DNA from: Hirsutella rhossiliensis
Lineage: Eukaryota > Ascomycota > Sordariomycetes > Hypocreales > Ophiocordycipitaceae
Length of the DNA: 64,000 nucleotides
Direction: 5' to 3'
Assembly (NCBI RefSeq): GCF_020360975.1
Contig: NW_025408689.1
Coordinates: 372,001-436,000, forward strand
This document shows, piece after piece, positions 48,658 through 57,900 of this stretch (the stretch's first letter is position 1; each line of letters opens with the position of its first letter). The notes beneath the pieces are model-generated. The model had not been told where the DNA came from, did not search any database, and worked only from the letters and a program-made list of their open reading frames with translations. Both the position numbers and the translations under genes were made by a program.

Positions 48658-48757
48658 TGTCGCGAAGACCATTACGCTACGCAGGCAAAAGTAGAACGCG
48701 CGCTCCGATAGGTGCGCTGCAATTAATATATATAACTAATAACCGCGTTTTCCGATA
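48658..48757 (-). repeat. TRIM LTR, right copy (100 bp)
   Basis: Starts TGTCGCGAAG and ends TTTTCCGATA, then AAAAG. Confidence 0.85.
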
Positions 48758-50226
48758 AAAAGAGACCTCCTAGACCTACTAGTAATATAAAAGTAGCTAT
48801 AAAGTTACCCCTTAAGAGACTAGTTTTTCTAGGCTTAGAAAGACTACCTAGCCTTATACGAAGAAATAGGGTCTTTTAAAGAGGTCCTTAAGGGAAATAT
48901 AAAAGGTAAATAGGTCCTTCGCTATAAGTAGGTCTTTATCTATAAGACTAATAAATATAGCTTCCTTTAAATATATAAAGCCTAGCTAGTTATCTATAGG
49001 AACTAGTAGGAAAAAGGGGATCTTCCTACTAAGGTAACTACCTTAGTAGGGATATCCTTTTAGACCCTTATAGCTATAGTAGTAGAATTCGACCTTAAAC
49101 TTAATTAAATAGATACCGTTAACGCCTTTATTAAACTCTTACTTAAGGAAGAAGAAGTTATCTATATATACCTTCTACTAAGCTTTTAATAGCTAGGAAA
49201 GGTTTTATAGCTTTAGAAAGCTCTATATAAACTATAAAGATTACCCCTTCTTTAGTAATAGTATTTAATAGGTTCCCTTAAAGCCCTAGGCTTTAAGAAA
49301 GTCCCTTAGGAACTATATATAATATAAAAGGGTAAAATTATAGTCTTCTTTTATATCGATAATATTATCTAAGCCTATTTAAAAGAAAAAGAACTAACTA
49401 CTAAGGAGGCTATAAAAGGCCTATAATAATAGTATAAGATAACCTAGCTAAGGAGCTAAAGTAGTTCCTAGGGATATAAATCTTTTAGAATAGGTCCTAA
49501 TAGACTATCTAGCTTACTTAAGACGCCTATATTAATAAGGTCGCTTATAAATTCCTTCTTAAATCCCTTAATAAGAAGCTTCCCTTTATACCTATATTAA
49601 ACGAAGAGCTTTTACTTAATCTATCCTTTTAAGCTAGGGAGTAAGAGAAATACCTTAGTTAATAGAAGGTAAGCTCCTTACTTTTTCTAGCTATTTCTAT
49701 TAGACCGGATATCTCTTTTATAATCCCTTAACTAGCTAAGTATAACTAGAATCCTAGCCCTAGGCACTAAAAAGTAGTAGATAGAGCTATCCTTTATCTC
49801 TATTTAATAAGATTATATAGTCTACGCTTAAGAGGGTAGGGAAGGAAACTAGCGACTAAAATCTTCCTTTATTTAAGCGATTTATCCTTTATAGATAATT
49901 CTTTAGATAGAAAAAGCTTATAGGGGTATATTATATCCCTATAAAAAGGTACTATTACTTAAAGAGCTTCGAAGTAAGCTACCGTTATAACTTTAAGTAT
50001 AAAGGCAAAGCTACTAGCTCTTTTAAAATTATTAAAGGAAGCTATTTTCCTTAGCTTACTACTAATATCTTTATAACTATAAATTCCGACCCTATTATCT
50101 ATAAAATATAATAATATATAGACTATATAAATTCTTATAAAGGAAAATAGTAAGCTATTAACCTAGCTATAGTATATTAATATCTATTAATATTAGTAAC
50201 GCTAAGAGGTCTAAAAGGGACTTATT

Positions 50227-50497
50227 TGTCACACATAGGATATCAGCCTCCAACAGTCTGACCCCCTATTCGCACAGTCCGTTTCCACATTTCCCCACAG
50301 AAACTTCTAGGAGGCATCATCAACGCATCAGTGGCTTCCAGATGATCCGATCAGATGCTTCCATTCACTACCATTCCCTTCCATTCTCATATTCAGGCAG
50401 TCTATAAAGATCTCGCCTCTTTCCCACCTTAGATAGCAGAATCAAGAGTCTTCCAGTCCCTGATCTTTATGCCCACTTGCTCATCCTCCGTGCGATA
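50227..50497 (+). repeat. 5' LTR of the RT-less copia (271 bp)
   Basis: Starts TGTCACACATAGG and ends GTGCGATA. Compared with the 3' LTR it has three extra C residues, in C runs near 50263, 50287 and 50296, and no substitution that I can see. Confidence 0.9.
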
Positions 50498-50516
50498 GTT
50501 ATGAGCCCGGTCTGCC
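50498..50516 (+). other. Primer-binding site of the RT-less copia (half-tRNA type)
   Basis: GTTATGAGCCCGGTCTGCC directly follows the LTR. Its complement ends CGGGCTCATAAC, an anticodon stem-loop with loop CTCATAA, anticodon CAT, so a tRNA-Met 5' half is the probable primer. Confidence 0.6.
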
Positions 50517-50569
50517 ACTGACTGGGTATCTTATTCTTGTTCACTCCGCTGCGCAGAATAGCTTCCACA

Positions 50570-51500
50570 ATGAGCTCAGCTCTAGATCTTGATGGCTCTT
50601 CCAAGGGCACCGTGCTCAACGGCCCTTGCGACTGGAAACAATGGATTTCTATCATCAAGAAATTCGCCACGTCCCACAGTCTTTGGGACTTTCTGGACCC
50701 TGCCGTCAAGGAGGGTAAGCCGGTTCTTCAGCAGCCAGTTGAACCAACATTCCGACAAATCAACCACGAAGCATCTGATCTCGTGGATCTGACCTCGGAG
50801 GAATTTCGCCGTCTCGAATTCCTCCACACCCAATACCGCTCGAAGCTTCAAGGGTATAGGGATCAAGTGAAGGCACTCGCCAGCCTTCAACAACACATCG
50901 TCAAGACCATCGGCAACTACTACAGCACCATTGCCGAGGAACACGACGTTGCAAAGCAACTTGCCTTGCTTCAGGCTCGTGTGGCCCCAACCGACTGGGC
51001 ACTCGAGAGGAAGTTGTTCAGCGTTATCGTTCCACCCTTCAGTCGCCAAACAGGACCAAGATCGAAGCTTGGGTCACCCAATGGCAGAAAGTCCTCACTG
51101 AGGCAAAGCAATTAGGGCTTCCTGATGTCCAGGACCTTCGCCCTACCCAAGATTTCCTACAGGCTGTTTCGTCCATCAACGCCCCATTCACAGACTATTG
51201 GGTCAACAAAATGGAAGACGAGGCCGTATTCGGCAAGCCTGATTGGAAGACGGACTTCCGGACGGCATTAAGATCAGTGAGATCTTTGAACGAGCTCACC
51301 GAATCAAGGCCGCCAACAACAGCAAAGGATCATTCGGAGCGCCTTCCAAGGCAAGGGAGAGAAATCGGAGAGGAAAGAGGACAAGCCTAAGTGGTCTTCA
51401 AGCAAGAACGCTGATGGTGTTCCTATGTGTGTCTGCGGAGAATATCACCGCTTCGTAGATTGCTTCTATCTCATCAAATCAGCTCGGCCTGATGGCTGGA
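50570..51500 (+). pseudogene. gag of the RT-less copia, frameshifted
   Basis: The likely start is ATG at 50570, 72 bases after the LTR; the frame stays open to 51115. The first 150 residues are a capsid-like helical domain with D-W-K-Q-W and LWDFLDP patches, as in fungal copia gag. Homology-like reading then moves to another frame near 51010 (AGAGGAAG lacks one G of a run), returns at about 51257 (one C missing in a CCGG run), and shifts again near 51340. A zinc knuckle C-x-C-x3-H-x4-C is encoded at 51428-51463. The shifts are single bases in short runs, so either real decay or sequence errors. Confidence 0.7.
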
Positions 51501-51719
51501 CTCCTGATCAGAAGGTTGAGAAGAAGATCAAGGAAATCCTCGACTCAATCCATGGGCAAAGAAGATGACGGAGAAAGCACAAGACTTCAAGAAGAAGGAA
51601 ATGGAGAAATCGTCCGACTCCTCCGTTAAAGGCACAGCGTTTGCCGGTCTTCTACCAGCTCCTGACAACACACCGCCTCCTCAACACCTCCATCAACCAG
51701 TTTCTCGACGGGAAAGGCA

Positions 51720-52130
51720 GTCTACCCGCTGTATGACTCCTTTATCCTTGATTCCGGATCAGACACACATTTGCAACAACCGATCCTGTTTTCTTGACTA
51801 CACCGCCCTTGCAGAGCCAAAAGAGCTCTTTGCAGGCGATAGTCAACTTCAGATCCTTGGCTACGGCACAGTCCGTATGAAGCTTGAAGAAGGAGGACTT
51901 TTTCAGCTCAACGAAGTTGCCTTCGTGCCAAAATTCCACACCAACATCGCATCCTCGACCGCTTTCTTGCGAAGGGATACAACTGGAATCCACTATCTGG
52001 ACGCGTCTCTAAAGACGATCAGATTATATTTCATACGAAACGCCGCTTTCGTCAACCGGTCATCGAGTTCAACCCGATTAAGGAGGACTCTCACGCCTCC
52101 AATTTCACATCTTCATCTGCACCTCGCACA
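51720..52130 (+). pseudogene. Protease of the RT-less copia
   Basis: The active-site triplet D-S-G is encoded at 51750-51758 within F-I-L-D-S-G-S-D-T-H. The following 100 residues (GYGTVRMKL, EVAFVPKFHTNIASS) match the retroviral-like protease of copia elements, which cuts the polyprotein. A frame change lies just after the motif, at about 51770, and another near 52010. Confidence 0.7.
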
Positions 52131-53430
52131 GTGAAAACAGCAGATGCTACGCTTTGGCATAAGCGCCTAGGTCACTTGAACGCTCAAGCCCTAGAGCATC
52201 TTGTTGAGAACACGACGGGTTCGAAGATCAAAGGCCCAGTTACCATCGATTGCACCGCGTGTTCCCTTGGGAAGGGAAAGAAGGTCGTCTCTCGCCGAAC
52301 CCTCAAAACCGAGCCCCAGACCATTCTGGAGAATCTACGTTGATATCTTCAGTATGAACACCTCATTCAACGGCAAGGAAGCTGTTCTTCTTATCAAAGA
52401 TGAATTTACAAGCATGATCTTCATCTACCTTCTGAATGACGCGACACAAGGGTCCGTTATGACTGCTTTGAGAAACCACGAGGCAATGGTTCAACGCCAA
52501 TGGAATCTCAACATTTGCATTATCCACCGTGATAACGATCGTTCTCTTCAGAGTGCGTATGAGAGCTGGATCGAGGAAAAGGATTCAAGATGAACCTTCT
52601 GCCCTCACTCCCGCTCAAAACGGTTCTGCAGAGCGATCTGGGGGTAATATCTGCCCAGGCCAGAACAATGGGAATTGATGCCAATTTACCATCTGATCTT
52701 TGGCCAGAGACTTGGAAAGCAGCAGTGTTTTTGCACAACAGATCGCCCATGCAGAACCACAGCTTCCGAACGCCTTTCAGCTGCTTCATCAGTGGCTGCG
52801 AGACAACAACAGAGACATAGGCTACCAGCAAGACCAGCCTGACATCACGTTTCTCAAGGCATACGGCTGCAGAGCCTATCCTTGACACCCCAGGCCCTTC
52901 AGAACAGACAGAAGAAGGACCTAAAGACCGACCCTCACACAGAAATCGGTTATCTCGTTGGATATGATTCCACGAACATTTTCAGGATCTGGATTCCGTC
53001 CACATCAGAAGTCCGAAGGGTCCGAGATGTGACCTTCAATGAAAGCATCTTCTATGACGGAAATGATCAGCCACCAGAACCTATCCCACAGCGCGTGGAA
53101 GTACAGCTTCCAGCCCACATCGAGGACGAGTCGGATTACGAGGAAATCCCCACTCAAATCGATGAACCTGAACCTGACCCCGTTGAGCAATCTCCTCAAC
53201 CTCAGACCAAGGAGACGCCACCACGATTGTGGTACAACCCGAACCATCTGATCATGAGGACTCGGATGATCAGGATGAGTTTCATGACATTCAGCACCCA
53301 TATCCGACACCGGACCCCGGTCCGAGTGACTCAGCCACGGCGCTCAGCCCGCTCACCAAAGCTCTGCCAGGCCAGAAATTTGCTACTTTCGTCAAACAAC
53401 TCGGTCTCGTCGATATCTCTACGTTGCTAG
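52131..53430 (+). pseudogene. Integrase of the RT-less copia, fused to the RNase H end
   Basis: A pre-integrase zinc domain is encoded at about 52150-52290 (LWHKRLGHL, then D-C-T-A-C-S-L-G-K), an HHCC finger. The core begins with YVDIFS (first Asp) near 52337. The second catalytic position is in HRDNDRSL near 52530, and the Glu in GSAERSG near 52627, reached in another frame. A tail with AYGCRAYP (52861-52882) and IGYLVGYDS follows, then an acidic/proline-rich linker. Right after it the frame reads LTKALPGQKFATFVKQLGL (about 53356-53410), the usual end of copia RNase H. So the deletion joins the integrase linker to the last residues of RNase H. At least three single-base frameshifts are present. 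Confidence 0.7.
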
Positions 53431-53478
53431 GGATCTAGTTTCTTTCTTCAGTTTGCACTGCCCACTAGCCAGCACAAC

Positions 53479-53489
53479 CTGGGGGGGTA
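53479..53489 (+). other. Polypurine tract of the RT-less copia
   Basis: CTGGGGGGGTA directly before the 3' LTR at 53490. It would prime plus-strand synthesis. Confidence 0.7.
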
Positions 53490-53757
53490 TGTCACACATA
53501 GGATATCAGCCTCCAACAGTCTGACCCCTATTCGCACAGTCCGTTTCACATTTCCCACAGAAACTTCTAGGAGGCATCATCAACGCATCAGTGGCTTCCA
53601 GATGATCCGATCAGATGCTTCCATTCACTACCATTCCCTTCCATTCTCATATTCAGGCAGTCTATAAAGATCTCGCCTCTTTCCCACCTTAGATAGCAGA
53701 ATCAAGAGTCTTCCAGTCCCTGATCTTTATGCCCACTTGCTCATCCTCCGTGCGATA
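53490..53757 (+). repeat. 3' LTR of the RT-less copia (268 bp)
   Basis: Starts TGTCACACATAGG and ends GTGCGATA, followed by the duplication TTATT at 53758-53762. Confidence 0.9.
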
Positions 53758-54219
53758 TTATTTCTATCCGTTAAGTCCTAACGGTATTAATAAAAGTAAA
53801 CGGTCTTATAAAGCCCTTATAAAAGTAAAAGCTAGCTATCTTTTTATAGTAAATAAGGCTTAAAGACGTCCGTAAGAAGCTATTTATAGAGGCCCGCCTT
53901 AAGAGTTTATAAGAGGAGCTAATAGCCTATATAAGAAGGGAACGTTTATAGCTAAAGAAAAGGAAGAGGTTTTCTATTTAAAGGGCTCCTTATTTTAATT
54001 AGGTTTCTCCTTTCTAAGAAGGCCCCTTTTCTTATAAGACTTTCCCCTCTTTAGGCCCTTATTCCTTAAGTAGGTCTAAAAGAACCTAGGGACCTAAAAG
54101 GGCCCTTATTTTCCTTAAGTAAAAGCATAAGTATAGAACTAAGAACCTCCTCTATACGCTTACTAGCTTAAAGCTATATTAGCTATACGCTTAAGGGGCA
54201 GGCTATAGCTAAGGGGGTA

Positions 54220-54695
54220 TATCGTAAAGCGTAGCCTAATTTTATAGTTCTCGGAGATATCCCTTAGTAAGAGAGACCTAGGAAGTTAAAAAACCGGTTT
54301 AGAAGAAGGAGCTAAAAAGAGGTATAGAGAAGAGGGTAAGGGTATAAAGGGAAGCAGAAGTAGCGATAGCTTCCTATAGAGGTAGCGAGAGATAAGATAG
54401 ATATACTAGTAACGACTAGAATAGAGGGGGAAAACTAGTAAAAAGCTCGGTAGGTAAGAGGATATTAATAGCTTCTTTAAGTAGGATCTTCTTTATTAAT
54501 TAAGATACTAGATAGGTATAAAGAGAAGCGTTAGATAAAGGAAAGAAGGATAATTAAGGCGATATAATAATCACCCCTATAACTTAATTACTGCCCCTAT
54601 AAAAATTGAATATCGTTGCCCTGCCTATCCGACCCCTTACTTCTAATTTCACCTTCGTGCATTTTCCTGCACTTCTCGCATCTCTCTTCGCGAGA
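54220..54695 (+). repeat. 3' LTR of the 44244-54695 copia copy (476 bp)
   Basis: Starts TATCGTAAAG after AGGGGGTA and ends CTTCGCGAGA. Its last 100 bases keep CA, TG and CG and are nearly unmutated. It marks the right edge of the retrotransposon nest. Confidence 0.9.
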
Positions 54696-55187
54696 ATGTA
54701 AGCAGCAGCTGCCCCGCTTTTAGTCGGTCCGTTAGGCGGAGCAATCGGTCCAACAGTCGGGATGACAATGGAGCATGTCTTTATAATAGTGGGTCTATAG
54801 GGAACGAACTAGTAAGTCGCCTACCAAACCAAGGAAGGTGATCGGTGTATATCTCGGTCAAGCTTAAACTTAAGACTCCTATTACTCGTGCGCCGCTTCC
54901 ACTTTGTCGGAGTTTGCTTTAGGTGCTGGTCACTCAAGTCATGTCTATGGCTCCTGTGGCAATTCCATGCATTGCGACGAAGAATCCTTGTCTAAGTTCC
55001 TATAGACATGCAAAATTATTCTTATTTAAACTATAGGTATTCTGCTTCCCCGACAAACCTTTCACATTGCAACCTACCTTCCATTCATTTACATCACCTA
55101 CCTTACTGTCTTTACGCCATTTATACTTTTCACCTGTCTTACTGTCCTTACACGATAACCAGTCCAATTTTAAGTCCTCTTCCTACA
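54696..55187. other. Unique flanking sequence and probable promoter of the secreted-protein gene
   Basis: Normal base composition. The last 130 bases before the start codon are pyrimidine-rich with repeated CACCT/TTACTGTC motifs (about 55090-55150), like the start region of many fungal genes. No TATA box is clear. The left end directly adjoins the LTR. Confidence 0.4.
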
Positions 55188-55469
55188 ATGCAGCACGCTA
55201 CTCTCCTTGTTTGCCTTGCTGGTATCAGCCTAGCAACGCCTCTTGCGGCCGTCGATAAGCCCTCTACCGGGCCTGCAAATAAGCTCCCCTGGAAGGAGCC
55301 TACGGTGTTTGGAATGGACTTCGTCGATTGCATCACCTTGATCGGGCCCGAGGACCAGTGCGGCACGGAAGCTTACTGCTCGTTCTATGACGGCCGTCGT
55401 CGACCCGAAGACAACAAGTTCAAGAACAACGAAGAGTGCCTTGCCGCCCATCAACCTCGTCCCTCTTAG
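55188..55469 (+). CDS. Small cysteine-containing secreted protein, function unknown (effector-like)
   Basis: 93 codons. I place the start at ATG 55188 rather than the in-frame ATG at 55008, because from here the protein opens with a typical signal peptide: a short polar start, hydrophobic TLLVCLAGISLA, and a probable cut after about Ala20/21. The mature part of about 72 residues has four cysteines at 48, 58, 64 and 84 (spacing 9, 5, 19) that could form two disulfides, a W-K-E-P-T-V-F-G segment, and a charged tail. No known domain is recognised. Size, secretion signal and position at the edge of a RIPed repeat cluster fit a candidate effector, but this is inference. The stop is TAG in TCTTAGGAG; a further 36 codons stay open to TGA at 55578-55580, so CAG-to-TAG truncation is possible. 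No intron is evident. Confidence 0.65.
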   Translation: MQHATLLVCLAGISLATPLAAVDKPSTGPANKLPWKEPTVFGMDFVDCITLIGPEDQCGTEAYCSFYDGRRRPEDNKFKNNEECLAAHQPRPS

Positions 55470-55967
55470 GAGATCAAGACTCAAGAGCAGGCTGAGGCAG
55501 CCGCCAAGCCCTCCAAGACTGGGCCTACGACCTATCGCCTGTTAGTTAAACTCGACAAGTTGTGGTGGATGAAAGGATGATTGATTTCTGTGTTGTTAGT
55601 TCTCTAGGTGAAACAAATGTGCTTCTTTTATACATTGATGTTCTCTGATTTCCTACGGCTTATCTTACGCAATGTCTTAAATCGCCATCTTGTATACAAT
55701 ACTCCCCTTAGTTAAGGGATATAAAGAGGCTTAGCTACCCCTTGCACCTATTGCTAAGGTCTTTATATAAGTGGGCATTACTTGTGGCAATGTCCTAGTT
55801 GAGCTTGTTCCTAGAAAATATCGTTTCTTCGTTTTGCCTGTGCCTCCTTTATCTAGTTTTATAGGTCTTCTATGCAGGCCTTGAGTCCCATACGGTCTAA
55901 GACGTCCCTTATTTATAGTATCCTTTAGAAGAGCACTATGCTATTACTTAAGGCTTTAGAGTTTTAG
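55470..55967. other. 3' flank of the secreted-protein gene; nothing else recognised
   Basis: Holds the possible read-through extension (55470-55580) and the presumed 3' untranslated region. The composition is ordinary. From about 55700 the sequence has more TA and looks mildly RIPed. No frame of note. Confidence 0.4.
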
Positions 55968-56204
55968 GAGGCTAAAGAGCTGCTTCTCTCTACGGCACAC
56001 GGCGTCATCGTTAAGCTTGCCGTCTCGCCCGCCACGGGACCCGCCCATGTCCTAGAGGCCGACGGTTTAGAGAGCGTATTCATACTCTTCATCCTATGGC
56101 GCTTCAATCTCGTAGCGTCGGTACGTTTTAAAAGGAAGGTTGGAATCTCTTCCGTGATACTTAAGATTCTCGCGTATGCTATATCGCTCCGGCAAAAGAA
56201 ATAG
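55968..56204 (+). pseudogene. Coding-like remnant, about 79 codons, unidentified
   Basis: The forward frame is open from just after a TAG at 55965 to a TAG at 56202, with GC-rich third positions and residues such as EAKELLLSTAHGVIVKLAV. Both bounding stops are TAG and could be decayed CAG; past the second one the frame continues for about 25 codons. There is no start codon in it. It resembles a piece of a real gene but I recognise no domain. Confidence 0.3.
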
Positions 56205-56284
56205 CGTTTAAGAGAGGGATCCGACGCGATTACGGAGTGCCGGATACGCCGCCTAATACGTTTCGAGATTCTAACTAGCTAGCT

Positions 56285-57433
56285 AAGGAGGGCTTAAGGG
56301 CCCTTACCTAAGGGACCCTTTTAGTTTTTATTAGCTACTTATAAAGAAAGGTTTAATAGGCTACTAAGGACTATTAAAAGGGCCTAGGTAAAAACTATAT
56401 ATCTATTTAAAAGACCCTTACTATTATAAAGTAAGTAAAGGTATATATATAGGTACTATTTATAGGATAATATTAATAAGCTATATAAAGCTCTTTTATA
56501 TATAGCTAGCCTATATATATATATATAGGATCTAGCCCTCTATATATAACTATATAGCCTAGGCTATAGTTTAAGCCTATAACTTATAATAGTTAAAGAC
56601 TCTTGTATAATACCCTCCCTTTAGCGCGGCGCGGCGCCCTTTTATTAGCGGCTTTTATATAGTTAAGCCTTAGGCCCCTTATACCGCTAGCTCTACCTTA
56701 CTCTATTTTATTAATCGTGCTAGCTCTACTAAGCTTATTATCCCCGCGACTATTAACCTAAGTAGCCGGCACCTAACTCTATACTTATTAGCTAGCCGGC
56801 TACTTAAATAAGGGCGTACTTTATTATACGCGCCCTTAAGCGGCTAGCGGCCGGCCTAAATATATATAAGCCTTAGGTTGCCCGTCCCCTCGGCCTTAGG
56901 TAGCCTCCTTTACTAAAGGGTATATAAAGCGGCATCCCCCTTCCTCCTTCCCTTTCTTCTCTTTCTTATTTAACTATAGTAGTAGTTATAATAAGTATAC
57001 TCCGCTCTACTTAAAGCATTAGTTTATTCTTAGCTATATAGGCCGCCCTATTAATAAGTGCTTATAGTAATAGCTATAGTAATAATAATATCCCTAATAA
57101 TAATAATAACTTTAATTAATAAGTTCCTTGCCTTATTAAGTAGGTAGCCGCGTTTTATTATACTAATTTTTATAATAGATATATCTACCTCCCCTCCCTT
57201 GCCTCTTCTTTCTTAGAGTATATAAAGTCGTTTATCGACGCTATACTAGCCGCGGCCGATAATAGCTCCGCCGCTACCGCTGCTCCTACCCGCGCCCCTA
57301 CTACCGCGCCTACCGCCGCCGCTACCGCTTTTACTATACTAGCTACCTTTATATTACCTTTTAAGGTAACGATATTATCCCTCCTACTACCTATAACGCT
57401 TAGCCCTTTAGCCCCTACTTTTATATCTTCTAC
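56285..57433 (+). other. RIPed repeat with promoter-like part and an Ala/Thr/Pro-rich coding start
   Basis: From about 56285 the composition turns RIP-like again. Features seen: a TA run (56511-56527), a GC-rich stretch with GCGCGGCGCGGCGCC (about 56625-56640), TATATAAAGCGG near 56921 followed by a CT-rich tract (56938-56970), then from about 57215 a forward frame reading EYIKSFIDAILAAA and a long Ala/Thr/Pro run. It looks like an LTR plus gag start of a gypsy-type element, but no partner LTR is in the window. It is cut at 57434 by a copia LTR. Confidence 0.35.
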
Positions 57434-57900
57434 TCTTATAAAAAGAGATATAAGAAGTATATATAAAATATATAAAGGTAAAAGTAAAAGTAAGGGGTCG
57501 GATAGGTAAGGTAGAAATGTTTAATTCTTATAGGGGCAGTAATTATAGTAAGGGAGTAATTATTATATTGCCTTAATTCTCCTTCTTTCCTCTATCTAAC
57601 GCCCCTCTTTATACCTATCTAGTATCTTAATTAATAAAGAAGATCCTACTTAAAGAAGCTACTAATATCCTTTTAACTACTAAGCTTTTTATTAGTTTTT
57701 CCCCTCCTTTCTAGCCGTTGCTAGTATATCCGTCTTATCTCTCGCTACCTCTATAAGAAGCTATCGCTACTTTTACTTCCCCTCTTACCCTTACCCTCCT
57801 CCTTTTAGCTCCTTCCTTAAAACCTATTTTTTAGCTTCCTTAGCCCCTTATACTAAGGGATATCTCTAAGAACTATAAAATTAAGCTACGCTTCGTAATA
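57434..57900 (-). repeat. 3' LTR of the 57434-61144 copia fragment (467 bp)
   Basis: From TCTTATAAAA to CTTCGTAATA in the plus orientation, preceded by TCTAC (57429-57433), the presumed target duplication; the partner is not found. Confidence 0.85.

Larger units (their letters stand above)
48357..48757 (-). mobile_element. TRIM: terminal-repeat retrotransposon in miniature, 401 bp
   Basis: Two 100-bp direct repeats (48357-48456 and 48658-48757) enclose 201 bp, flanked by the 5-bp duplication AAAAG at 48352-48356 and 48758-48762. On the minus strand each repeat begins TGTCGGAAAA and ends CTTCGCGACA (TG...CA). Directly inside the 5' repeat is the primer-binding site GTTATAAGCCCGGGAGG (48641-48657), identical to that of the 477-bp-LTR copia. 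Just before the 3' repeat is a polypurine tract (complement of CACCCCCCCTTAGGG from 48457). There is no reading frame, so it must use enzymes supplied by another element, probably this copia. CA and TG are largely intact; four of about six repeat-to-repeat differences are CA/TG-to-TA. Confidence 0.85.
50227..53757 (+). mobile_element. Second Ty1/copia family, un-RIPed, lacking reverse transcriptase
   Basis: 3531 bp with LTRs of 271 bp (50227-50497) and 268 bp (53490-53757), flanked by TTATT at 50222-50226 and 53758-53762. The uninterrupted target is seen near 1228 in another copia copy. The base composition is ordinary, with CA and TG common, in sharp contrast to the host element. Internally it carries a primer-binding site, gag with a zinc knuckle, protease and integrase, then the last residues of RNase H directly followed by the polypurine tract and LTR: RT and most of RNase H are deleted. 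It is therefore non-autonomous. The LTRs differ only by single-base C-run length changes, so the insertion is recent. Confidence 0.9.
45050..54000 (+). pseudogene. Copia gag-pol of the 44244-54695 copy, interrupted and RIP-inactivated
   Basis: Gag from about 45060; Ala/Pro/Thr linker at about 45790-45960; protease near 46460-46600; integrase zinc domain and core at about 46900-47650; linker to 48351; TRIM; then RT from 48763 with active site Y-I-D-N at 49352-49363 (second Asp lost); and RNase H from about 49860, split at 50222 by the second copia and resuming at 53758. The C-terminal ADGLTK-like region of RNase H is at about 53790-53860. Stops are TAA/TAG throughout. Confidence 0.75.
44244..54695 (+). 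mobile_element. Copia copy carrying three nested insertions
   Basis: 5' LTR at 44244-44909 and 3' LTR at 54220-54695 bracket a complete internal domain, cut by a 401-bp TRIM (48357-48757) and by a second copia element (50227-53757). A further insert of about 180 bp sits in the 5' LTR. Subtracting these leaves about 6.33 kb, matching the full-length copy (6311 bp). The flanks do not match (GTTTA at 44239-44243, ATGTA at 54696-54700), so one end may derive from recombination. The right LTR is much less RIPed than the left. Confidence 0.85.

Noticed and set aside
50582..51049. 155-codon minus-strand open frame, with others at 50467-50709, 51742-51993, 52520-52888 and 53005-53310
   Set aside because: These are shadows on the opposite strand of the copia gag, protease and integrase, which are supported by motifs on the plus strand.
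51742..51770. The intact D-S-G protease motif as a sign that the second copia is autonomous
   Set aside because: The frame shifts just after it, and RT and most of RNase H are deleted.
55008..55187. Upstream in-frame ATG extending the secreted protein by 60 codons
   Set aside because: The extension is tyrosine/serine/histidine-rich leader-like sequence and would bury the signal peptide; the start at 55188 is preferred.
55148..55484. Minus-strand frames overlapping the secreted-protein gene
   Set aside because: Antisense to a plus-strand gene with a convincing signal peptide; no motifs of their own.
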